This document shows positions 24,690 through 31,824 of a stretch of DNA of 45,531 nucleotides, one piece after another; position 1 is the first letter of the stretch; each line of letters begins with the position of its first letter. The notes below the pieces were generated by a model. That model was not told the origin of the DNA and did no database searches. It was given only the letters and a program-made list of their open reading frames with translations. Position numbers and translations under genes: made by a program. The stretch comes from Comamonas halotolerans. GTDB lineage: Bacteria; Pseudomonadota; Gammaproteobacteria; Burkholderiales; Burkholderiaceae_C. The stretch lies in contig NZ_JASAUZ010000014.1 of assembly GCF_030162935.1 (NCBI RefSeq), positions 1 through 45,531 of the forward strand. Reading direction: 5' to 3'.

Positions 24690-25637
24690 GTGGATTCGCC
24701 AGCACTTTCGGCTTTGTTGCCAGTAGTTATCCTGATTGTGATGGGCCTGCTCGCAGCAAAAGTGAACTGGATACGCCCAGGTGCTGTCAAGGATCTGTCC
24801 AACCTAGTTTTCTATGTGCTGACACCAGCGCTGCTATTTCGAACCATGTCCAGCGTCAAGTTTGGTGACCTGGATTTCCGCCCCATTGTTGTTTACTTTG
24901 TGGCGGTAGGCATCGTGTTTGCGGGCACCATGCTGTACTACGGCTTTACGACCCTGGCTGCGGCACGCGTTTTGGCGCATACCTTCAGCAACTGCATCAT
25001 GATTGGCATTCCCCTGGTGAGCCTGGCTTTCGGCCAAGAAGGCCTGGTCACCTTGCTGACGCTCATTTCCGTGCATGCATTGGTACTGCTAGGTTCAGGC
25101 ACTCTGGTGTTTGAGCTGGCGCAAGCGCGCCAATCCAGTGCCAAAGGCAGACCGCAGGCATTGGGAAGAACATTGGCACAAGCAATCAGGAACAGCGTCA
25201 TTCACCCTGTGCCACTGCCCATCATTGCCGGCTTGCTTTATGCGCAAACCGGATGGGACATCCCTGCGGTGGTGGATAAGCCCATGCAATTGTTGGGTCA
25301 GGCATTGGGGCCAATTGCTTTGTTGCTGGTAGGTGTAACCCTGGCTTACAGCAAGCTGGGCAGCTTGATTCGGCCAGCAATACGGATTGCTTTGGTCAAA
25401 ACTCTGGTCCACCCGATTCTGTTCATGACAGTGGCCTGGTTGTGCGGTCTTCGCGGGCTGCCAATGGTCGTCATGGCTGTGGCGGCCTCGCTGCCCGTTG
25501 GAGCCAATGTTTATATGTTTACCCAGCGCTACGGTGTGGCACAAGAGGAGGTGACTGCCAGCATTGCCATTTCCACAGGTATTTGCTTGTTCACCTTGCC
25601 TATTGTTCTGCTGGTCCTGCAGAAGCTCTACACATAA
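24690..25637 (+). CDS. AEC-family transporter (auxin efflux carrier type)
   Basis: A 315-residue inner-membrane protein with about ten hydrophobic segments in two halves, typical of bacterial AEC permeases. These move malonate, malate or other organic acids, or remain unassigned. The first span (LLPVVILIVMGLLAAKVNWI) and the segment LSNLVFYVLTPALLFRTM are family features, as is the later GIPLVSLAFG. I chose the GTG at 24690 since it directly precedes the first span; the in-frame ATG at 24648 adds 14 polar residues and lies inside the probable terminator hairpin. It is a single gene between the zinc locus and pdxH, with no regulatory hint. Confidence 0.82.
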   Translation: MDSPALSALLPVVILIVMGLLAAKVNWIRPGAVKDLSNLVFYVLTPALLFRTMSSVKFGDLDFRPIVVYFVAVGIVFAGTMLYYGFTTLAAARVLAHTFSNCIMIGIPLVSLAFGQEGLVTLLTLISVHALVLLGSGTLVFELAQARQSSAKGRPQALGRTLAQAIRNSVIHPVPLPIIAGLLYAQTGWDIPAVVDKPMQLLGQALGPIALLLVGVTLAYSKLGSLIRPAIRIALVKTLVHPILFMTVAWLCGLRGLPMVVMAVAASLPVGANVYMFTQRYGVAQEEVTASIAISTGICLFTLPIVLLVLQKLYT

Positions 25638-25676
25638 AGCTGCATTGCTCTGAAAAACGCAGCATGCATTGAGGGT

Positions 25677-26324
25677 TTAGGGGGCCAAGCGCTCTCGAAT
25701 CCAGGCGCCGTTGTGCTGCTCGTAACGCAGACGGTCATGCAAACGGCTTTTGCGCCCTTGCCAGAACTCCCACCGATCAGGTATCAAACGGAAACCGCCC
25801 CAATGCTCTGGGCGGGGTGGATTTAGCAAAAACTGTGCGCCATATTTGGCAGCATTGGCAAGCAGCACACTGCGCCCACTGATCACCTGACTTTGTGGAC
25901 TGGCCCAGGCTCCAATCCGTGAATCTAGTGGGCGGCTGTGGAAGTAGGTATCGCTTTCCTCTGCACTGACGCGCTCAACACACCCTTCTATGCGCACCAC
26001 GCGCTCTAACTCCACCCAGTGGAACTGAAGCGCTGCAAACGGATTACCTGCCAGCTCCTTGCCTTTGCGACTTTCGTAATTCGTGAACCAGACGATGCCA
26101 CGTTCGTCGTACCCCTTGATAAGCACCACACGCGTGCTGGGCCGCAAATTGCTACCCACGGTGGCAACCGTCATGGCGTTGGGCTCATTGACCTCGGCAT
26201 TCATGGCTTCTTGCAACCATTGATCGAATTGCTCCAATGGGTTGCGTTCAGACGCATCCTCATTCAACTCGGCACGCTCATAGCTTTTGCGCAAATTCGC
26301 AATATGTTCAGAAATGTGGCTCAT
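25677..26324 (-). CDS. pdxH: pyridoxamine 5'-phosphate oxidase
   Basis: A 215-residue FMN enzyme that makes pyridoxal 5'-phosphate in the salvage/de novo vitamin B6 pathway. Typical features are [20 protein letters not shown] (FMN and substrate site), [16 protein letters not shown], and a C-terminal block [20 protein letters not shown] followed by RLHDR. The end (AP) and length match E. coli PdxH (218 residues). I chose the ATG at 26324, since it starts [16 protein letters not shown] as in relatives; an upstream ATG at 26351 would add nine residues. It stands alone on the minus strand, convergent with the AEC gene. Confidence 0.93.
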   Translation of the reverse strand: MSHISEHIANLRKSYERAELNEDASERNPLEQFDQWLQEAMNAEVNEPNAMTVATVGSNLRPSTRVVLIKGYDERGIVWFTNYESRKGKELAGNPFAALQFHWVELERVVRIEGCVERVSAEESDTYFHSRPLDSRIGAWASPQSQVISGRSVLLANAAKYGAQFLLNPPRPEHWGGFRLIPDRWEFWQGRKSRLHDRLRYEQHNGAWIRERLAP

Positions 26325-26516
26325 TGCTGGATTGTGCACCCGCGCGGGCACTGCACCAATGGTGTTTCAGGCAGATTTTTTGATCTGGTGCAGTACAGAA
26401 AATTTCAAATTCATCAAAGATCTTACGAACTCTAGGCAAGGTATTCGACAGAGCTTTTTTCAGTAATTCAGAGTGCTGAAACGAATAAGTGAAGATAGGA
26501 CAAAAGGGAGTAAGCC

Positions 26517-27050
26517 ATGTCAAGGCAAAGTGATACACAGACTCCAATGCTTGGGCTCGCATTTGCCTCTGCCATGATGGCTCTTTTTGTCTCTTATTCT
26601 GTCGATGCGGAGCCGCTGGACAAACAATCCGTTGAATCTGCTGTCGACGTTGCGATGGAAGATATTCAGCCCCCCTTTGAGATGCCCACTCTGGCACCTT
26701 CTGCGATTGTCATCAACGAGAGACCTACGCACCGTATTGAAGAGGGGGCTATACAATTCTTTTTTGTCGACACCGATACTGCACTTGCACGGGATGCCGA
26801 TGATGCTTTATTGAAAATGGTCAATGCTGCGCAGGCTGGACAACGCTTAAAGATAGTGGGCTTCCATCGAAAAAGTGATAGCTCACAGAAGTACGCCAGC
26901 CTTTCTCGAAATCGTGCAGCAGCTGTGCACCAGCGTCTATTGGCTTTGGGCGCCCCAGCAAGCTCGATCCAACTTGAAGCACCGATTCCGACATCCGCCA
27001 TCGGAAGCTCCATACAGGCTCGTCGTGTAGAAGTCAGCTTGCTTTATTGA
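26517..27050 (+). CDS. OmpA-like periplasmic protein
   Basis: A 177-residue protein with a hydrophobic N-terminal segment (LGLAFASAMMALFVSYSVDA, about 13-32) that is a signal peptide or anchor. The C-terminal domain (about 80-177) has the OmpA/MotB-like plan: a short beta-strand with FFVDTDTALARDADDALLKM, then LKIVGFHRKSDSS in the place of the usual Gly-His-Thr-Asp peptidoglycan motif, then NRAAAVHQRLLALGAPASSI and a final RRVEV strand. The murein-binding Asp/Arg pattern is partly lost, so binding is doubtful. A GGGAG site precedes the ATG. It forms its own transcription unit with a terminator. Confidence 0.7.
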   Translation: MSRQSDTQTPMLGLAFASAMMALFVSYSVDAEPLDKQSVESAVDVAMEDIQPPFEMPTLAPSAIVINERPTHRIEEGAIQFFFVDTDTALARDADDALLKMVNAAQAGQRLKIVGFHRKSDSSQKYASLSRNRAAAVHQRLLALGAPASSIQLEAPIPTSAIGSSIQARRVEVSLLY

Positions 27051-27067
27051 ATAGACATCTAAAATAG

Positions 27068-27095
27068 AACCTGAGCTTTTATACTCAGGTTTTTT
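27068..27095. terminator. bidirectional terminator between convergent genes
   Basis: AACCTGAG / CTCAGGTT stem with an 8-base loop, TTTTTT on the plus strand and T-rich sequence on the minus strand. It can end both the OmpA-like gene (plus) and the Bug receptor gene at 27166 (minus). Confidence 0.85.
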
Positions 27096-27165
27096 ATTTC
27101 AGCAAGGGGGGGTAAAGCATTGCTCAGCTATTTAATTGCTGCTCTCCTGCATGAGTATTTTTGAT

Positions 27166-28140
27166 TTATTCCGCTTTGATACCACCTTTCCTGGCGACCT
27201 CAGACCATTTTGAAGTTTCATTCTCGATGAACTCAGCGAATTCTTTTTGAGAGCTCATTATGATCCGAGCGCCTTGCGCATCCATTTGTTTTACGATGGA
27301 AGGATCGGATGCAACCTTTTTAAGGTCATTGTGAATCTTCTGAACAATTTCATTAGGTATGCCTTTAGGACCAAACATTCCATACCAGCTGTGTGATTCG
27401 ACTCCATGTATGCCAACTTCTGCTGGGGTGACTGCATCAGGGAAGATAGGAAGACGTTGATCTGCCATAACGGCCACCACCCTGAGATTTCCTGCTGTCA
27501 CATGAGGCAATGCTGTGAGCACGCTGGTCACGCCTAAGGGTAAATGTCCTCCGATAACATCCACCATAATAGGCGCTCCGCCCTTGTAAGGAACCCCTGT
27601 CATTTTCAGGTTCGCAGACTGTCTGAGCAGCTCTCCGCTCAAACGCGTTTGTCCTTCCGAGTATCCATAGCTCAGTTCATTTTTCTTGGCGGCGGTCACT
27701 ACGTCATCAAGGTGCTGATACGCTCCTTTTGCACTGCTAACGACGACTGTCGGAGAACTTGCAAGCAAGGTGATGGGCGTGAATGCAGTTTTGGTGTCGT
27801 AAGGCAGTCTTTTCATCAACACAGGATTGATTGCATGTGATCCGACTACCAACATGAGGGTATATCCATCAGCTTGTGATTTGGCGACGTGGCTGGAACC
27901 GATGACACCATTTGCTCCAGTTCGGTTTTCTACCACTACCGACTGGCCCCAAAGCTCACTGAGTTTTTGTGCAAACATGCGCCCCACAATATCTGTGCCA
28001 CCACCTGCAGAATAAGGAACTACCAGGGTGACAGGTTTTGTAGGGAAAATGACAGTTTGTGCTTGTGCCGCGCAGGATAGTATTGCCAGCATCGCAGCGA
28101 ATCTAATGAGTTTTCTACGTGTAAAGCTACTTGAATGCAT
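27166..28140 (-). CDS. Bug/TctC-family periplasmic solute-binding protein
   Basis: A 324-residue secreted receptor: signal peptide (about 1-27, ending SCAAQA), then the Bug-family start KPVTLVVPYSAGGGTDIVGR, a middle block ANGVIGSSHVAKSQADGYTL and the ligand-loop segment GVPYKGGAPIMVDVIGGHLP. It binds small carboxylates in the periplasm, as studied in Bordetella. A good ribosome-binding site (AGGAG) precedes the ATG. No TctA/TctB membrane genes are nearby. It lies last in the minus-strand cluster that starts with the CoA-transferase at 31670, but a 278-bp gap means it may have its own promoter. Confidence 0.92.
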   Translation of the reverse strand: MHSSSFTRRKLIRFAAMLAILSCAAQAQTVIFPTKPVTLVVPYSAGGGTDIVGRMFAQKLSELWGQSVVVENRTGANGVIGSSHVAKSQADGYTLMLVVGSHAINPVLMKRLPYDTKTAFTPITLLASSPTVVVSSAKGAYQHLDDVVTAAKKNELSYGYSEGQTRLSGELLRQSANLKMTGVPYKGGAPIMVDVIGGHLPLGVTSVLTALPHVTAGNLRVVAVMADQRLPIFPDAVTPAEVGIHGVESHSWYGMFGPKGIPNEIVQKIHNDLKKVASDPSIVKQMDAQGARIIMSSQKEFAEFIENETSKWSEVARKGGIKAE

Positions 28141-28418
28141 GAGTAGGGTCTCCTTGTATTTGCTTTATTTGAAACTTTTTACCATCGATCAACCAATAAA
28201 TAATCTTTGTACAAGAGTAATCGCTTTGGCTTCAGAAAACATTGGAAATATGTCAAATTTAGGATATTCGAGAAATTCATATCCAATCTCCGCCAGTGTT
28301 TCCGCCAAAGTAACATATCCGTATAAGCGGAAGAGGCCTTTTGAGGGATGTTTTTAGCTATGCAGGCAAGACGTATTTCATTGCCAGTCAGTACGAATGC
28401 CTGCTTTTCTAAAAGCTT
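28141..28418. promoter_or_regulatory. intergenic region with possible operator for the last Bug gene
   Basis: No gene is visible in this AT-rich gap. It contains GGATAT-N11-ATATCC at 28262-28284, an inverted repeat with the T-N11-A spacing of LysR-type sites, and no clear terminator for the Bug gene upstream (28419). It may contain the promoter of the gene starting at 28140. Weak, pattern-only evidence. Confidence 0.3.
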
Positions 28419-29408
28419 CTATGGTTGTGCCGCGATCTTGGCAGCCTCAACAATGCTCTTGTTTTTCTGCAAATCATTGCGGATTTGATGGGCGTAATCC
28501 TCCGGAGATCCGGGTGTTGCGGCAATGCCGAGATCAGCTAAACGAGCCTTCGTGTCCGCCGCGGTTAATGATGCGTTCAATGCATGATTGAGCGTGTCAA
28601 TGATCGGCCGAGGGGTTCCTGCAGGCGCCAATAGTCCGGTCCATGAATCGAAAACAAAATCATCCACACCAGATTCGGTCAATGTAGGAACCTCTGGCAA
28701 AGAGGTAACACGTGCTGCACCAGAAACACCGACTGCCTGGACTTGCTTGTTTTTCACAAATCCATAAGCGCCTGCCACGGCTGTGAACAGCATGGGTAAG
28801 CTACCGCCGACCACATCGCTCATGGCTTGTCCTCCACCTTTGTAGGGGATGTGTGTCAGAGGAATGCCGGTACGTTGCTTGAGTGATTCACCTGCTAGAT
28901 GTGGAGTGCTTCCAGTGCCAGCACTTCCATATGACAGACCACCTGGCTGAGTTCGTGCGTAGGCCAAAAGCTCGGTGAAATTTTTCACAGGTATTTTGGG
29001 GTTGACCACGATGATGAGAGATGCATCTCCAATCTTGCCAATGGGGGCAAAGCTTTTGACAGGATCAAATGGCACTTTCTGCAGATGCGGATTGATGACG
29101 AGCGTTCCATCAAAGCCCAGCAAAATCGTATAGCCGTCGGGTTCAGACTGGGCAACTTGTTGCGCACCAATATTGCCCGAGGCGCCTGGCTTGTTTTCGA
29201 CCACCACACTTTGCCCCAGGTGTTGGGACATTTTTTCTGCAACGATGCGCGCGCTGGTGTCTGAAACACCACCAGGCGCAAAGGGCACAATCATTCGAAT
29301 AGGTTTAGAGGGAAATGTCGCTTTCTGTGCATGTGCCAGACTGAACACGCTGGCTTGACCCAGCGCTACTGCTGTAGCAATAGCAAGTATCACTCTACGT
29401 TTTTGCAT
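28419..29408 (-). CDS. Bug/TctC-family periplasmic solute-binding protein
   Basis: A 329-residue secreted receptor with a signal peptide (about 1-27, ending FSLAHA) and the family core KPIRMIVPFAPGGVSDTSAR, SGNIGAQQVAQSEPDGYTIL and THIPYKGGGQAMSDVVGGSL. A GGAG site lies 9 bases before the ATG at 29408, which starts the signal peptide; upstream in-frame sequence is not signal-like. It follows the HMG-CoA lyase-like gene by 134 bp and probably delivers the substrate of that pathway, a carboxylic acid. No membrane partners are encoded in the window. Confidence 0.92.
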   Translation of the reverse strand: MQKRRVILAIATAVALGQASVFSLAHAQKATFPSKPIRMIVPFAPGGVSDTSARIVAEKMSQHLGQSVVVENKPGASGNIGAQQVAQSEPDGYTILLGFDGTLVINPHLQKVPFDPVKSFAPIGKIGDASLIIVVNPKIPVKNFTELLAYARTQPGGLSYGSAGTGSTPHLAGESLKQRTGIPLTHIPYKGGGQAMSDVVGGSLPMLFTAVAGAYGFVKNKQVQAVGVSGAARVTSLPEVPTLTESGVDDFVFDSWTGLLAPAGTPRPIIDTLNHALNASLTAADTKARLADLGIAATPGSPEDYAHQIRNDLQKNKSIVEAAKIAAQP

Positions 29409-29542
29409 GTCTGTCTCCTTGTTTCTCGTCGGCGCAAAAATGAGCATGCAACGGCACCTATCGTTGGTGCTTGCGTGTTGCATGCCCGTGAAACGCTCAA
29501 GTGCATGCCTTGAGCGCAATAGCTGTCATTCGTGTGCTTGGG

Positions 29543-30460
29543 CTAATTGACCAGCGCCTGTTTTTCATGCTGGCGCCGTAGCCAGGTGCTGGAGCGGCCA
29601 CCCAGCGGGCGCTCAAGCTGCTCTTGGGCAAAGTCAATCGCCTCAAGCAGGTGTGCAAGCTCAATTCCTGTTGAAAAACCACTTTGTTCAGCCATCAACA
29701 CCAGATCTTCGGTGGCTAGGTTGCCTGCTGCACCTGGTGCAAACGGGCAGCCTCCAATGCCGCCAACGCTGGCATCGAAACGGCGTATTCCAACCTCAAG
29801 TGCTGCCCAGGCATTGGCAACACCCATGCCTCTGGTGTCGTGAAAGTGCACCGCAAGTTGACCCACGGGGATCAGTGGGAGCAGTGCTTTCAGACGCTCC
29901 TTGACTTGGCCTGGCGCGGCAGAGCCTATGGTGTCTGCAATAACGATTTCTTGCGCACCAGCGCACAGCATGCGCTCACATGCTGCTTGGACTGCTGCCA
30001 AAGGTGTGGCTCCTTCAAACGGGCAGTCAAACGCTACCGCTACGTAAGCACGTGTGCGTAGACCCAGCTGGAGTGCTTCTTGCAATGTCTGCTCGCTGAC
30101 CTGTGTCGCTTGCTCCAGGCCCATATTGATGTTTTTGCGGTTCATGGTTTCTGTAGCCGAAAGCACGACAGCAACCTCTTTGGCTCCGGCAGCGTTGGCG
30201 CGCTCCAAGCCTTTGAGGTTGGGAACCAAAACCGAGGTACGCAATTTCGGCAAAGCTTGCTGAACCTGTGAGAGCAGCTCGCTGGCATCTGCCATCTGGG
30301 GTACAGCCTTGGGAGAAACAAAGCTGGAGACTTCAACGCTTTGCAGGCCTGCTGCAGACAATAGTTCAATCAGCCTCAACTTGGCTTGGGTTGAAACAGC
30401 GATTTGCTGGTTTTGCAAGCCATCGCGCGGGGCTACGTCCGTGATGTAAATCTGTTCCAT
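29543..30460 (-). CDS. mvaB: HMG-CoA lyase-like enzyme
   Basis: A 305-residue TIM-barrel lyase of the hydroxymethylglutaryl-CoA lyase/citramalyl-CoA lyase group. The catalytic opening DVAPRDGLQNQ (Arg12, Asp13) is present, as are the metal ligands in LAVHFHDTRGMG and the HMGL signature with the active-site Cys (VGGIGGCPFAPGAAGN). The reaction in this family is cleavage of HMG-CoA to acetyl-CoA and acetoacetate, or an analogous split of related beta-hydroxyacyl-CoAs. The ATG at 30460 follows AGGTG. It starts 13 bp after the CoA-transferase gene, so the two enzymes very likely act in sequence: CoA activation, then cleavage. Confidence 0.9.
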   Translation of the reverse strand: MEQIYITDVAPRDGLQNQQIAVSTQAKLRLIELLSAAGLQSVEVSSFVSPKAVPQMADASELLSQVQQALPKLRTSVLVPNLKGLERANAAGAKEVAVVLSATETMNRKNINMGLEQATQVSEQTLQEALQLGLRTRAYVAVAFDCPFEGATPLAAVQAACERMLCAGAQEIVIADTIGSAAPGQVKERLKALLPLIPVGQLAVHFHDTRGMGVANAWAALEVGIRRFDASVGGIGGCPFAPGAAGNLATEDLVLMAEQSGFSTGIELAHLLEAIDFAQEQLERPLGGRSSTWLRRQHEKQALVN

Positions 30461-30473
30461 ATCTACACCTGCA

Positions 30474-31670
30474 TCAGGCAATAGCGCCAATTTCTTGAAG
30501 AGCGGCAAGTTTTTCCGCTGAATAGCCCAGCAGTGTGGTCATCACGCTTTCGGTATCTGCTCCCAATGGAGGAGGGCTGGTATAGCGCTGCGATCGTGCG
30601 CCAGACAATTTCATGGGGTTGCCTGGCATGCGAACCGTTTCACCAGTGTGGAGTTTCACAGGAACCACCATGTCGCGAGCTTGTATCTGAGGATCGTTCA
30701 GAGCCTGCTCGAAATTGTTCACGGGGCCACAGGGGATTCGTGCTGCGCGCAGCTGCTCCAGCCAATAGCTTGTCGTTTGCTCACGGAATTTCTTTGCGAT
30801 CAGCGCGTCGATTTTGTCTTTGTCAGCAAAGCGCACGGGCTGCTTTTTGTATTCAGGGTTGTTGAGTTCCGGTAAGTTAATGAACTCGGCAAATCGTTCA
30901 AAGAATGGGTCACCAATGCAGGCAACAATCACATAGCCATCGGCTGTCGGATAGCTGTTATAGGGAACATGAACAAAGTGTCCATTGCCAATTCCTTGTG
31001 GAATATGTCCTGAGAGCAAATACATAGTGGCCATGTAATTGAGCAATGAAATCTGTCCATCCAGCATGGACACATCCACGTGCTGTCCCAGGCCCGTACG
31101 CTCACGCTCTGCAATGGCCGCCAGCACGCCCATTGCGCCAAAAATACCGCCACCAAGATCTCCAATCGGAATGCCGCTTCGTGTGGGGCCACTCTCCGGT
31201 GTTCCTGTGATCGACATCCCGCCCCCCATGGCTTGCACCACTTGGTCAAAAGCCGGACGCTGTGTTTGCGGGCCCGTTTCTCCAAAACCCGTTACTGAGC
31301 AGGTGATGATGCGTGGGTTAATTTTGGCGAGGTTGGCGTGGTCAATGCCAAGACGGGCAGGCACTCCGACGCTGAAGTTGTCGAACACAACGTCGGCATG
31401 GCGAACCAGGTCCATGAACACTGCTTTGCCAGCTTCGCTCTTGAGGTCTACGCAAACACTTTGCTTGTTGCGATTGAGTGTGAGAAAGTACGCGCCCATT
31501 CCATCGCGAGAATAGTCTGGATCGTTTTCCAGAAGCCTGCGGGTACCTTCGCCTGTGACCGGAGGCTCAATCTTGATGGTGCGCGCTCCAAGGTCAGCCA
31601 GCAACATGGTGCCGTAAGGGCCAGACAGCATATGGGTGAGATCAAGGACAGTAATGTGTTCCAGTGCCAC
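30474..31670 (-). CDS. family III CoA-transferase (CaiB/BaiF)
   Basis: A 398-residue CoA-transferase with the family start VLDLTHMLSGPYGTMLLADL, the block LNRNKQSVCVDLKSEAGKAV and the catalytic Asp171 in SGIPIGDLGGGIFGAMG. Such enzymes move CoA from succinyl-CoA or another donor to a carboxylic acid. I chose the GTG at 31670 with TGGAG before it. A GTG at 31700 is in frame, but the sigma-54 promoter at 31705-31721 would start the transcript near 31695, after that codon. It heads the operon that goes on with the HMG-CoA-lyase-like gene and one or two Bug receptors, which fits activation of hydroxymethylglutarate or a similar dicarboxylate. Confidence 0.9.
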   Translation of the reverse strand: MALEHITVLDLTHMLSGPYGTMLLADLGARTIKIEPPVTGEGTRRLLENDPDYSRDGMGAYFLTLNRNKQSVCVDLKSEAGKAVFMDLVRHADVVFDNFSVGVPARLGIDHANLAKINPRIITCSVTGFGETGPQTQRPAFDQVVQAMGGGMSITGTPESGPTRSGIPIGDLGGGIFGAMGVLAAIAERERTGLGQHVDVSMLDGQISLLNYMATMYLLSGHIPQGIGNGHFVHVPYNSYPTADGYVIVACIGDPFFERFAEFINLPELNNPEYKKQPVRFADKDKIDALIAKKFREQTTSYWLEQLRAARIPCGPVNNFEQALNDPQIQARDMVVPVKLHTGETVRMPGNPMKLSGARSQRYTSPPPLGADTESVMTTLLGYSAEKLAALQEIGAIA

Positions 31671-31704
31671 TTTCTTTTGCTCCAATGAATCAGTGAACAC
31701 TTCA

Positions 31705-31721
31705 TTGCAAGCGCTGTGCCA
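31705..31721 (-). promoter_or_regulatory. sigma-54 (-24/-12) promoter of the CoA-transferase operon
   Basis: The minus strand reads TGGCAC-N5-TTGCAA, a full match to the consensus TGGCAC-N5-TTGC. It lies 35 bp before the preferred GTG start and faces away from the gene of a sigma-54 activator. Confidence 0.85.
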
Positions 31722-31803
31722 GTTTTAATTGACACTTAACCTGTTGATTTAATTGGAATAATTTTTTATTCTATTTATGGATTTGTTTCATGAGACAAAA
31801 TAG

Positions 31804-31824
31804 TGGACACTTGAAACGTGTCAA
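31804..31824. promoter_or_regulatory. inverted repeat, candidate activator-binding site
   Basis: TGGACAC-N7-GTGTCAA is a near-perfect 7-bp inverted repeat about 110-130 bp upstream of the expected sigma-54 start site, overlapping the putative start of the activator gene. A related half-site (TTGACAC) is at 31729-31735. Fits an upstream activating sequence and autoregulation. Confidence 0.5.

Noticed and set aside
31671..31700. GTG at 31700 as start of the CoA-transferase
   Set aside because: It would lie upstream of the transcription start predicted from the sigma-54 promoter, has no ribosome-binding site and adds residues outside the family homology.
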